38,404 nt of DNA from Egibacter sp. (lineage in GTDB: Bacteria; Actinomycetota; Nitriliruptoria; Euzebyales; Egibacteraceae). Made by a program: the position numbers and the translations under genes. The stretch spans positions 1 to 38,404 of the forward strand of contig PWFH01000054.1 in assembly GCA_003553795.1 (NCBI GenBank). Direction: 5' to 3'. Shown in pieces: positions 23,508 through 31,304 of the stretch (position 1 is the stretch's first letter; each line of letters begins with the position of its first letter). The notes below the pieces were generated by a model. The model was not told the origin of the DNA and searched no databases. It saw only the letters and a list, made by a program, of their open reading frames with translations.

Positions 23508-25163
23508 TCATCGTCGGTACCGGTCGGGCGCACGTTGGCCTGCAGTGGGTGCGCCCTCCGGTCCCGCGCCTCGCGGCGGCCCACCGGGTGGCGCGCCGCA
23601 CCCCCGTCCGCGACGGCCCCTCGGGCGATCGACCCGGTAGGTCTCACCCTCGCGTTCGACGGTCCAACCGCGGTGGTGGATCCCGTGGTGACACGACGCA
23701 CAGACGAGCACGAGATTGTCGAGATCGGTGGGCCCGCCGTGCCGCCACCACAGGACGTGGTGGATCTGGCAGCGGGACGCGGGGGCCCCACAGCCGACAC
23801 ACCGGCGGTCCCGGGCGATGACCGCCTGGCGCTGGCGGCGGGTGGGCCGCCGCTCGGTGCGGCCGATGTCGAGGATCTCGCCGTTGCGCCCCTTGAGGAC
23901 CGGGGTGATGTCGGCGTCGCAGACGAGCTCGCGGGCGGTCGCCGAGCCGACGGGCCCGTAGCCGTCGAGCTCCGAGGCGAGCGCCCCCTCGAGGCCTTCG
24001 AGCGCCTCGAGGCTCGTGATGAGCAGGACGTGCGGGCGCTGGGCGGCGACCTCGGGTAGCTCGCCGGCGTCGAGGAGCTGCTTTGCGGCCAGCGCGAGCG
24101 CGTCGGCCTGACGTTGCCCGGGGTCGCGCTCGTCGTCGGCGCCGTCGCGTCGACCGAGCGAGTCGAGCAGCGCCCTGACGTGGGCGGCGGTGACCGGATC
24201 GAGCTCGCCGCTGAGGCGCGCCATCCCGTCGGGGCCCTGCGCGGCCCCGAGCCGCAGCCACCGACGCTCGTGGGCGCGGGCCTCCTTGGCCTCCTGGCTG
24301 TCGGTGGAGCGCTGGGCGTGCCAGTCGGCGACGCGGCGGGAGAGCTCGTGGGGCAGCTCGCCTGCCCCGTGCTCGGCGACGAGGTCGTCGAGCTCGGCGC
24401 GGGCGCGTCGATGGGCCTCGGGGTCCTTCGACAGGGCCGGGTCGCAGCCGAGCTCCCTGCTCGCCCGGACGGCGACGTCGAGGTGGCGGCGCTCAAGGTC
24501 GCCTGCGGCCAGTGCGCTCGCCGTCCGCGGCAGGAACTCGAGCTTGGCCGCGGCGGTGACGTCACGCTTGGCCTGCCCGAAGGAGGTCTGCCCGCGGTCG
24601 GCGAGCAACCCGGCGGTGGAGCTCGCCCCGTGCTCGAGGCAGACCTGCCGCTCATCGAGCGCGCCCACGCGCCGCAGGCGCTCCGCCGCGCAGCGTCGCT
24701 GGAGCCGCTCGAGCTCGTCGACCGAGTCGAGGAGACTCCATGCGGACACCGGCTCACCGACGGGAGGACCCGCGGAGGCGTCGGCACCCGGGGTCCCGGT
24801 CCGCCCATCCTCGTCGCCCTCTACGAGCTCGGCGCCGAGATGATCGAGGAGCAGGCCCGCCGCGGCGAGCACGTCCTCGGTCGCGATCGCGGAGCCTGGG
24901 GCACCGTGCAGCGCACGACCGACGAGGCCGACGAGCCCCCCGCCGTCAGTGGCCGCACCCGTCGACGTCGACTCTCCCACCGGCGCGCGCTCCGTCGGGG
25001 CCCCGGCGCCGAAGGATCCCCGCGCCGAACGCTCGCTCGCGACACGCCCGGCGAGCCCGTGCACGACGCCCCGCCCGGGGGAACGACGCCAGCCCCGGCG
25101 TGGTGCGGCACCGCCCGCCTCATAGGAGGCGGGGGCCTCGCGCGCGATCGGTATCGAACTCAT
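23508..25163 (-). CDS. DUF222 / HNH endonuclease-domain protein (13E12-repeat family)
   Basis: Protein of 551 residues. A central DUF222 region (~125-400) includes ERLQRRCAAERLRRV, AKRDVTAAAKL, RHLDVAVRASREL and GMARLSGELDPVTAAHVRALL. A C-terminal HNH nuclease domain (~455-510) reads CVGCGAPASRCQIHHVLWW, GGPTDLDNLVLVCASCHHGI, with CxxC...HH...N...CxxCH metal and catalytic residues intact. Such proteins are abundant in actinobacteria (mycobacterial 13E12 family). ATG 25163 lies inside a LexA box and 7 bases after a -10, so the mRNA is probably leaderless; GTG 25199 is upstream of that promoter and unlikely. Damage induction is expected. The nuclease role is unproven. Confidence 0.9.
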   Translation of the reverse strand: MSSIPIAREAPASYEAGGAAPRRGWRRSPGRGVVHGLAGRVASERSARGSFGAGAPTERAPVGESTSTGAATDGGGLVGLVGRALHGAPGSAIATEDVLAAAGLLLDHLGAELVEGDEDGRTGTPGADASAGPPVGEPVSAWSLLDSVDELERLQRRCAAERLRRVGALDERQVCLEHGASSTAGLLADRGQTSFGQAKRDVTAAAKLEFLPRTASALAAGDLERRHLDVAVRASRELGCDPALSKDPEAHRRARAELDDLVAEHGAGELPHELSRRVADWHAQRSTDSQEAKEARAHERRWLRLGAAQGPDGMARLSGELDPVTAAHVRALLDSLGRRDGADDERDPGQRQADALALAAKQLLDAGELPEVAAQRPHVLLITSLEALEGLEGALASELDGYGPVGSATARELVCDADITPVLKGRNGEILDIGRTERRPTRRQRQAVIARDRRCVGCGAPASRCQIHHVLWWRHGGPTDLDNLVLVCASCHHGIHHRGWTVEREGETYRVDRPRGRRGRGCGAPPGGPPRGAGPEGAPTAGQRAPDRYRR

Positions 25164-25199
25164 GTTCGAGAGTATGCCACGCAGCGCATGCCGCGTCAA
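25154..25199 (-). promoter_or_regulatory. LexA (SOS) box and leaderless promoter of the HNH gene
   Basis: TCGAACTCATGTTCGA at 25154-25169 is a perfect match to the actinobacterial LexA consensus TCGAAC-N4-GTTCGA. On the minus strand a -35 TTGACG (25199-25194), a 17-base spacer and a -10 CATACT (25176-25171) precede it. The expected transcription start falls at the ATG (25163), which lies within the four central bases of the box. LexA bound here would cover both the transcription start and the start codon. Confidence 0.85.
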
Positions 25200-25285
25200 C
25201 GGGTATGCACAGAAAATCCTGAAGAGATCGAGATGAGCTCAGCAACCGTGTGAGGCGCGACAGGACGGTGGGTACACCGACTCGC

Positions 25286-25401
25286 CACCGCGGCCGAACG
25301 GTGAAGGCGACGGCCACGCACCGCGGCCGAACGGTGAAGGCGACGGCCCCCCACCGCGGCCGAACGGTGGAGGCGACGACTCGCTACCGCGGCGGACCGG
25401 T
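25286..25401. repeat. 33-bp tandem repeat, about 3.5 copies
   Basis: Copies begin at 25286, 25319, 25352 and 25385 (last one partial and diverged), each starting CACCGCGGCCGAACGGTG and continuing with GAAGGCGACG. The period is exactly 33 bases. The block lies between the LexA-controlled promoter and the stop of the NAGGN synthetase gene, outside any supported gene. The repeat contains CCGCGG and a GAACGGT element. The period is a multiple of three, so all frames stay open across it, but no start or domain supports translation. Confidence 0.9.
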
Positions 25402-25500
25402 CGACGCCGAGGCCAGCGGCCGCCCGTGCGCTGCGCTCGACCCGACACCCGCCGCGCGTCGGACCCCCAGAGGCCACCTCCCCGGGGCGCGCCCCGGCGC

Positions 25501-27249
25501 CTACGCCCGCGTGGCCCGGCGGTTGCGCGTGAGCGGGAAGAGCAGGTCGACGAAGCGCTCGACGACCGGCTGCGGCTCGTGGTTGGCGAGCCCCGGGCGC
25601 TCGTTGGCCTCGACGATGACGTAGTCGGGCCCGGCGACGTCGGGCACGAGGAGGTCGACGCCGACGACGGGGATGCCGATGGCCTGCGCGGTGCGCACCG
25701 CGGCCTCGGCGAGCGCGGGGTGCAGGTCGGCGGTGACGTCGTGGATCGTCCCGCCGGTGTGGAGGTTCGCGGTCTTGCGGACGGTGAGCGCCGCGCCCTC
25801 GGGCAGGACGTCGTCGAGGTCGTAGCCGGCCTCGCGCACCGTCTGGCGGGTGTGGGCGTCGACGGGGATCGTCGACTCGCCGTGGGTGACCGCCGCGCGC
25901 CGGCGGCTCTGCTTCTCGATGAGCTCGGCGATCGTGTGCTGGCCGTTGCCGAGGATCTCGGGCGGCCGGCGCACCGCCGCGGCGACGACCTCGTCGTCGA
26001 TGACGACGACCCGCAGGTCGTCGCCGGGTGTGAACGCCTCGATGAGGACCTCCGGGCAGAAGCTCCGCGCGTGGGCGACGGCGTCGGCGAGGTCGGCGGG
26101 GTCGGTGATGCCGACGGTCACGCCGTTGCCCTGCTCGCCCCGCGCCGGCTTGACGACGGCCTCGCCGACCTCCTCGAGGAAGGCGACGTCGTCGCCGTCG
26201 CCGGTGGCCGCGCGCCCGCGTGGCACCGCGAGGCCGACCTTGCCGAGCAGCCGCCGCGTCACCCCCTTGTCGTCGCAGCGGCTCATCGCCACGGCATTGG
26301 TGAGCTCGGAGAGCGCCTGGCGCGTGACGATCTCGCGGCCGCCGTGGGACAGCACCATCTCGCCCCACTCGCCGTCGAGGACGCTCACGCTGATGCCCCG
26401 GCGCATCGCCTCCTCGGCGATGATCCGCGCGTAGGGGTTGAGGTCGTCGGGTGGCGGCGCGGCGGTGAAGAGCGGCTCGTTGATGGGGTTCTTGCGCTTG
26501 ACGCAGAACACCGGCACGCGCTCGAAGCCGAGCTTCTCGTAGAGGCGGATCGCCGCGGCGTTGTCGTGGAGGACCGAGAGGTCGAGGTAGGCGCGGGCGC
26601 GCGCCTGGTAGCGCTCGGCGAGGGTGCGCACGAGCGCCTCGCCGACCCCGGGCTTGCGCGCCTGGGGGTCGACCGCGAGGCACCACAGGCTCGCGCCGGA
26701 CTCGGGGTCGCCGAAGGCGAAGGCGTGGTCGACGCCGGTGACGGTGCCGATGACGTCCCCGGTGTCGGCGTCCTCGGCGACGAGGTAGGTGAACGTCGGC
26801 GTGAGCTGGTTGCGCCACATGACCTGGGGGTCGGCGGCGACCATGCCGTTGCGCTGGTAGAGGCGGTTCGTCGCGCGGGCGTCCTCCTCGGTGCGCATCT
26901 TGCGCACGACGACCCCGCGCACCGGCTGCCGGGCGGGGCGGTAGGCGTGCATCCACAGCCGGTAGGTGTAGGAGGGGTCGATGAAGAGCTCGTCGGGGGT
27001 GTGGGCGACGAGGACGTGGGGGTCGCGGAGATACAGGGCGACGTCGCGCTGGTTTGGGGCCTCGCGGCGCAGCTGCTCGGCGAGCGCGCCGTGGTCGTCG
27101 TAGGTCTGCCCGAAGAGCAGGCGCCCCCACCCGCAGTCGACGGCGACGTCGTGCTCGATGACGCTCGAGGCGTGCGACGGGCGCTGCTCCCAGGTCTTCG
27201 TCGACAGGGTGTCGCCGCGGTTGACGCGGTGGTCGTAGCCCTTGCTCAT
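25501..27249 (-). CDS. ngg: N-acetylglutaminylglutamine synthetase (GNAT + ATP-grasp)
   Basis: Cytosolic two-domain enzyme of 582 residues. An N-terminal GNAT acetyltransferase domain (~100-265) has LWCLAVDPQARKPGVGEALV (acetyl-CoA loop) and YLDLSVLHDNAAAIRLYEKL. The C-terminal ATP-grasp domain resembles cyanophycin-synthetase modules: DDKGVTRRLLGKVGLAVPRG, VVKPARGEQGNGV, LIEAFTPGDDLRVVVIDDEV, RKTANLHTGGTIHDVT, VGVDLLV and VIVEANERPGL (metal-binding Glu/Asn). This fusion makes N-acetylglutaminylglutamine, precursor of the osmolyte NAGGN. Start is ATG 27249, with AAGGAG eight bases upstream. It follows the amidotransferase gene on the same strand with a 31-base gap. Confidence 0.92.
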   Translation of the reverse strand: MSKGYDHRVNRGDTLSTKTWEQRPSHASSVIEHDVAVDCGWGRLLFGQTYDDHGALAEQLRREAPNQRDVALYLRDPHVLVAHTPDELFIDPSYTYRLWMHAYRPARQPVRGVVVRKMRTEEDARATNRLYQRNGMVAADPQVMWRNQLTPTFTYLVAEDADTGDVIGTVTGVDHAFAFGDPESGASLWCLAVDPQARKPGVGEALVRTLAERYQARARAYLDLSVLHDNAAAIRLYEKLGFERVPVFCVKRKNPINEPLFTAAPPPDDLNPYARIIAEEAMRRGISVSVLDGEWGEMVLSHGGREIVTRQALSELTNAVAMSRCDDKGVTRRLLGKVGLAVPRGRAATGDGDDVAFLEEVGEAVVKPARGEQGNGVTVGITDPADLADAVAHARSFCPEVLIEAFTPGDDLRVVVIDDEVVAAAVRRPPEILGNGQHTIAELIEKQSRRRAAVTHGESTIPVDAHTRQTVREAGYDLDDVLPEGAALTVRKTANLHTGGTIHDVTADLHPALAEAAVRTAQAIGIPVVGVDLLVPDVAGPDYVIVEANERPGLANHEPQPVVERFVDLLFPLTRNRRATRA

Positions 27250-27280
27250 GCGGGCGCTCCTTGGCGCGGGAGAGGCGGGC

Positions 27281-29083
27281 TCACAGGCCCTGGGACTGGA
27301 GCCACAACTCGAGCAGCCCGAGCTGGTAGAGCTTGTTGCCGCGCAGCGGGGTGAGGTGGCGGGGGTCGGTGCCGCCGCCGTCGCGCTCGTGCCCGGCGAT
27401 GAGGCCGTCGACGTAGTCGGGGTCGAATAGCCCCCGGTCGCGGGCGCGCTCCGAGCGCAGCGCCCCGGCGACGAGCTCGAGGTAGGGGCCCTGGAGGTAC
27501 TTCAGGGCCGGGACGGGGAAGTAGCCCTTCGGGCGGTCGATGACCTCGTGGGGGATGACCCGCCGGGCCGCCTCCTTGAGGACGCCCTTGCCGTCCTGGG
27601 CGGTCTTGAGCTCCGGTGGGCACTGCGCGGCGAGCTCGACGAGCTCGTGGTCGAGGAACGGCACCCGCGCCTCGAGGCCCCAGGCCATCGTCATGTTGTC
27701 GACCCGCTTGACGGGGTCGTCGACGAGCATGACCTCGGTGTCGAGCCGCAGGGCGCGGTCGGAGGCCGTCGCGGCGTGCGGTCGGGCGAAGTGCGCCTCG
27801 ACGAGGTCGCGGGAGGCGTCGCGCCCGAGGCGGTAGGCCGGCGCGACGACCTCGTCCATCTCGGCGTGGGTGCGGTCGAAGAACGCCTCGGCGTAGGCGT
27901 CGACGCCGAGGCCGGAGGCGTGGGCCATCGGGGGGTACCAGTGGTAGCCGGCGAAGACCTCGTCGGCGCCCTGGCCGGACTGCACGACCTTGATGGTCTT
28001 GGCGACCTCCTGGCTGAGGAGGTAGAAACCGACGGCGTCGTGGCTGACCATCGGCTCCGACATCGCCGCGATCGTCTCCGACAGCGCCGGCAGCATCTGC
28101 TCGGTGGGGATCCGCAGCTGGTGGTGGTCGGTGGCAAAGCGCTCGGCGACGACGTCGGAGTACTTGAACTCGTCGCCCTCCTCGCCGCCGACCGACTCGA
28201 AGCCCACCGAGTACGTCGCGAGGCCGGTCTGGCCCTCCTCGGCGAGCAGGCCGACGATGAGGCTCGAGTCGAGCCCGCCGGAGAGCAGGACCCCGACGGG
28301 CACGTCGGCGACGAGCCGGCGGCGCACCGCGGTGCGCAGGGCCTCGAGGACGGCCTCCTCCCAGTCGCGGGCGTCCCAGTCGGCCTTGCCGGGATCGCGC
28401 TCGTAGCGCGGCTCCCAGTAGCGCCGCTCGTGGCGGCGGCCGTCCGGCTCGATCGCGAGCGTCGTCGCCGGCGCGAGCTTGCGCACGCCGTTGAGGATCG
28501 TGTGCGGCGCGGGCACGACGGCGTGGAAGCTGAGGTAGTGGTGCAGCGCGACGGGGTCGACGCTGGTGTCGACGCCGCCTCCGGCGAGGATGGCCGGCAG
28601 CGTCGAGGCGAAGCGCAGGGTCCCGGAGGACTCCGCGAGGTAGAGCGGCTTGATGCCGAGGCGGTCGCGGGCGAGGAGCACCCGACCGCTGTCGCGCTCG
28701 GACAGCGCGAAGGCGAACATCCCGTGGAAGCGCTCGACGCAGGCGTCGCCCCAGCGGTGGTAGGCCTTGAGGACGACCTCGGTGTCGCCGCTGGAGAAGA
28801 AGCGGTAGCCGGCCGCCTCGAGCTCGGCGCGCAGCTCGGGGTAGTTGTAGATGCAGCCGTTGAAGGCGATCGACAGACCGAGCTCGGCGTCGACCATCGG
28901 CTGGGCGGCCCGCTCGGAGAGGTCGATGATCTTCAGGCGCCGGTGCCCGAGCGCGACGCCGCCCTGGGCGTGGAGCCCGGCCCCGTCGGGTCCGCGGGCG
29001 CCCATCGTCGAGGCCATCCGCGCCACCGCGTCGGCGTTGGCCATGCCGCCGTCGAGGCGCACCTCACCACTGAATCCGCACAT
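27281..29083 (-). CDS. asnO: N-acetylglutaminylglutamine amidotransferase (asparagine synthase family)
   Basis: Cytosolic glutamine-dependent amidotransferase of 600 residues that amidates the C-terminus of N-acetylglutaminylglutamine to give NAGGN. An N-terminal Ntn glutaminase domain starts with MCGFSGEV, so Cys2 is the nucleophile; this fixes ATG 29083 (GTG 29095 would bury the Cys). Further motifs are GARGPDGAGLHA, GHRRLKIIDLSERAAQPM and FNGCIYNYPELRAEL. The C-terminal synthetase domain has the ATP loop VGVLLSGGLDSSLIVGLL near residue 260 and SGQGADEVFAGYHWY. A neighbouring Ngg-type synthetase gene identifies the subfamily over ordinary AsnB. GGAAGG lies upstream of the start. Confidence 0.92.
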   Translation of the reverse strand: MCGFSGEVRLDGGMANADAVARMASTMGARGPDGAGLHAQGGVALGHRRLKIIDLSERAAQPMVDAELGLSIAFNGCIYNYPELRAELEAAGYRFFSSGDTEVVLKAYHRWGDACVERFHGMFAFALSERDSGRVLLARDRLGIKPLYLAESSGTLRFASTLPAILAGGGVDTSVDPVALHHYLSFHAVVPAPHTILNGVRKLAPATTLAIEPDGRRHERRYWEPRYERDPGKADWDARDWEEAVLEALRTAVRRRLVADVPVGVLLSGGLDSSLIVGLLAEEGQTGLATYSVGFESVGGEEGDEFKYSDVVAERFATDHHQLRIPTEQMLPALSETIAAMSEPMVSHDAVGFYLLSQEVAKTIKVVQSGQGADEVFAGYHWYPPMAHASGLGVDAYAEAFFDRTHAEMDEVVAPAYRLGRDASRDLVEAHFARPHAATASDRALRLDTEVMLVDDPVKRVDNMTMAWGLEARVPFLDHELVELAAQCPPELKTAQDGKGVLKEAARRVIPHEVIDRPKGYFPVPALKYLQGPYLELVAGALRSERARDRGLFDPDYVDGLIAGHERDGGGTDPRHLTPLRGNKLYQLGLLELWLQSQGL

Positions 29084-29397
29084 GCGCGTGCCCACCTTCC
29101 CTGAGGTCGGTCGTCGCGGTCCGGGGCGCGCGTGTGCGTCGGCCCCCGCCGCGCGCCCTCTCCAGGCCTACCCATCCTGCGCAGCGGCGATCCCTGCTCG
29201 GGAGCGCGCCCGGTGGCCCTGGGGACGCCCCCTCGACGCGCTGCTCGCGGAGCCCGCGCCGGGGCGACCCTGCAGCAACGGACCCCAGGCTAGGCTGCGC
29301 GTCGACGTGAGGCGAACGCGTGGCGGCGCGAGCCGACCCGACGCGACGGTCGCGGCGGCGCCGGCACGGTGCCGCGCACCCCGGGAGGAGGCCAGGC
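29084..29397. other. Divergent intergenic region (NAGGN genes / cold-shock gene)
   Basis: About 310 bases with no gene. It should contain two divergent promoters. On the plus strand a TAGGCT hexamer at 29291-29296 is a plausible -10 for the cold-shock gene, leaving a leader of about 95 bases; no good -35 is visible. On the minus strand TAGGCC near 29164-29169 is a weak -10 candidate for the NAGGN genes. No osmotic-response element could be recognised. Confidence 0.35.
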
Positions 29398-29604
29398 GTG
29401 GCCGAGGGCACGGTGAAGTGGTTCAGCGGCGACAAGGGCTACGGGTTCATCGCCCGACAGGGCGAGGAGGACGTCTTCGTCCACTACTCGGCGATCGTCT
29501 CCGACCGGGCCTTCAAGACCCTGCCGGAGGGGGCGGCGGTGCGCTTCACCGTAATCGCCACCGAGAGCGGGCCGGAGGCGGCCGACGTCACCGTCGTCGA
29601 GTGA
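29398..29604 (+). CDS. Cold-shock domain protein (CspA family)
   Basis: Cytosolic single-stranded nucleic-acid-binding protein of 68 residues, one complete cold-shock domain. RNP1 is KGYGFI and RNP2 is VFVHYSAI; the opening EGTVKWFSGDKG is typical. Start is GTG 29398, with GGAGGAGG (29384-29391) six bases upstream. The C-terminal half (FTVIATESGPEAADVTVVE) is within normal variation. It acts as an RNA chaperone or antiterminator. It converges with the Nei-type gene, leaving 64 bases between the stops. Confidence 0.95.
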   Translation: MAEGTVKWFSGDKGYGFIARQGEEDVFVHYSAIVSDRAFKTLPEGAAVRFTVIATESGPEAADVTVVE

Positions 29605-29668
29605 CGGCGGGGCGGCACGCTGAGCACGGCCATCGTCGCGGCGCCCACCGCGGCCGTCGACCCGACCC

Positions 29669-30487
29669 TCAGCGCGGCCCCGGACCCTGGCAGCGCGGGC
29701 ACCAGAACGTCACGCGGGCCTGGCTGCCCTGGCGGGCCACGGCGATCGGCGTCTGACAGCGCGGGCAGGGCCGGCGGGCCTTGCCGTAGACGAAGAGGCG
29801 GTCGCCGGGGCCCTCGAAGGCCCCGGTCGTCACCCTGCGCGGCGACCCCGAGGCGATGTTGTCCTTGAGGAGGCGCTCGGCGGTGACGAGGACCTCCCGG
29901 CGCGTCCCCGCGTCGAGGTCGGCCACGCTCGTCCAGGGGTCGAGGCCGTGGATGAAGAGGATCTCGCAGCGGTAGACGTTGCCGACGCCCGCGAGGATGC
30001 GCTGGTCGAGGAGGGCCTCGCCGATCGCGGTCCGACCGGCGCGCTCGAGGCGGCGCGCCGCCTCGTCGAGGTCGGTGTCGTCGTCGAGCGCGTCGGGTCC
30101 CAGCCCGGCGAGGCCCGGATGCGCCGCGACCTGGCGGCGGTCGAGCAGGGCGACGACCGGCGCGGAGAAGCACACCGCGCGCCAGTCAGCGACGTCGAGG
30201 ACGACGCGGGCCAGGCGCGCGGGCTTGCGCCAGCGCTCGCCGTGGCGGTAGAGGGGCCACGACCCCGACATGCGCATGTGGCTGTGCAGCGCGAGGTCGC
30301 TCGGCGCGAACCAGACGAGGAGATGCTTGCCGCGCGGCTCGACGGCCCCGACGACCTGCCCGACGAGGCGCTGCGGGCCGAGCGCGCGCACCTGCCCGAC
30401 GGTCGTCGAGACGCCGGTGACCTCGGCGCCCTCGAGGGCACGCCGCAGGGTCGCGGCGGTGCGGAAGATCGTGTCGCCCTCGGGCAT
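29669..30487 (-). CDS. Fpg/Nei-family DNA glycosylase (Nei2-like)
   Basis: Base-excision-repair glycosylase/AP-lyase of 272 residues. The catalytic N-terminus is MPEGDTIFRTAATLRRAL, so Pro2 is the nucleophile and Glu3 the partner; the PEGDT form is that of actinobacterial Nei2. Further motifs are GKHLLVWF, LHSHMRMSGSW, the H2TH region with LLDQRILAGVGNVYRCEIL, and a C-terminal zinc finger (CPRCQ ... FWCPRCQ). Start is ATG 30487; a TACCGT -10 hexamer ends seven bases before it, so the mRNA may be leaderless. Nei2 is often next to lhr in actinobacteria; here lhr lies about 5 kb away with other genes between. Confidence 0.93.
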   Translation of the reverse strand: MPEGDTIFRTAATLRRALEGAEVTGVSTTVGQVRALGPQRLVGQVVGAVEPRGKHLLVWFAPSDLALHSHMRMSGSWPLYRHGERWRKPARLARVVLDVADWRAVCFSAPVVALLDRRQVAAHPGLAGLGPDALDDDTDLDEAARRLERAGRTAIGEALLDQRILAGVGNVYRCEILFIHGLDPWTSVADLDAGTRREVLVTAERLLKDNIASGSPRRVTTGAFEGPGDRLFVYGKARRPCPRCQTPIAVARQGSQARVTFWCPRCQGPGPR

Positions 30488-30490
30488 GGC

Positions 30491-30513
30491 CCCGACGGTA
30501 CGCCGCCGTCGGG
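30491..30513 (-). promoter_or_regulatory. Inverted repeat over the Nei-type gene's promoter
   Basis: CCCGACGG (30491-30498) and CCGTCGGG (30506-30513) form perfect 8-base arms around a 7-base centre. A minus-strand -10 candidate, TACCGT (30500-30495), overlaps the repeat, and the ATG follows seven bases later. It could be an operator or simply a stable 5' structure. Confidence 0.4.
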
Positions 30514-30587
30514 CGTGCGGCCGGGCCCCGAGGGGCGCAAGCCGCGGAAGGGCGCCGCCGCCGCGGCGCCCCCGACGGCGACGGCGC

Positions 30588-31157
30588 CTAGCCCTGCTTG
30601 ACCGCCTGGACGGTCAGCTCGATCCTGACCTCCTTGCCGACGAGCCAGCCGCCGGTCTCGAGCGCCTGGTTCCAGGTGAGGCCGAAGTCCTCGCGGTTGA
30701 TCCTCGTCTCGGCGTTGAAGCCGACGCGCTCGTAGCCCCAAGGGTCGCGCGCGCCGCCCTCGAACTCGACCTCGAGGGTCACCGGCTTGGAGGCACCGGA
30801 GATCGTGAGGTCGCCGTCGACGAGCCAGCGGTCGCCGTCCCGGCGCACGCCGGTGCTGTGGAACTCGAGGGTCGGGTGGGTCTCGACGTCGAGGAAGTCG
30901 CCGCTGCGCAGGTGCCCGTCCCGGTCGGCCTCGCCGGTGTCGATGCTGTCGGCCTGCATCGTGACGTCGACGCGCGAGTCGCTGACGTCCTCGGCGACGG
31001 TGATCGCGCCCTCGAACGTCGCGAAGCGCCCGCGGACCTTCGCGAGGCCGAGATGGCGCACGACGAACTCGACGGCGCTGTGGGAGGGGTCGATCGCGTA
31101 GGTGCCCTGCTCGGGGACGGTGCTGCCGGCGACGGTGCGGGTGGCGGTGTCAGTCAT
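30588..31157 (-). CDS. YceI-family lipid-binding-fold protein
   Basis: Protein of 189 residues with one YceI domain, a lipocalin-like barrel that binds isoprenoid or other apolar molecules. Motifs: GTYAIDPSHSAVEFVVRHLG, VRGRFATFEGAI, SGDFLDVETHPTLEFHST, DLTISGASKPVTLEVEF and GFNAETRINREDFGLTWN. No signal peptide is seen, so the protein is probably cytosolic, unlike E. coli YceI. Start is ATG 31157, with GAGGAG about nine bases upstream; the in-frame GTG 31232 would overlap the promoter. It is divergent from a MarR gene with operator-like repeats between, implying control by that regulator. Confidence 0.93.
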   Translation of the reverse strand: MTDTATRTVAGSTVPEQGTYAIDPSHSAVEFVVRHLGLAKVRGRFATFEGAITVAEDVSDSRVDVTMQADSIDTGEADRDGHLRSGDFLDVETHPTLEFHSTGVRRDGDRWLVDGDLTISGASKPVTLEVEFEGGARDPWGYERVGFNAETRINREDFGLTWNQALETGGWLVGKEVRIELTVQAVKQG

Positions 31158-31217
31158 GGGGCGTGCTCCTCGGGGGTCGGAGGGGACGGGGCGGAGCTTC
31201 CCACCCCGGTCACAATG

Positions 31218-31298
31218 TTGTTCAGTGTTCAACTACTAGCGACAATCTTACCCACTGCCGTTCAACGCTCAACCATTGCGATCGCCACCGGGTAGGCT
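31218..31298. promoter_or_regulatory. Divergent YceI/MarR promoters with two operator-like repeats
   Basis: Two near-identical 14-mers, GTTCAGTGTTCAAC (31220-31233) and GTTCAACGCTCAAC (31260-31273), lie 40 bases apart in an AT-richer patch. For YceI (minus) TTGAGC (31272-31267), a 16-base spacer and TAAGAT (31250-31245) form a promoter overlapping the second copy. For MarR (plus) TAGGCT (31293-31298) sits six bases before the ATG, suggesting a leaderless mRNA. A MarR dimer bound at both copies could shut off both genes. Confidence 0.6.
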
Positions 31299-31304
31299 GG
31301 GGCC

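Noticed and set aside
25286-25401. CRISPR array
   Set aside because: The 33-bp units are contiguous with no distinct spacers, and there are no cas genes.
25250-25448. Frames through the 33-bp repeat giving SPSPFGRG-type peptide repeats
   Set aside because: All frames stay open because the period is a multiple of three; no ribosome-binding site, start or domain supports a protein.
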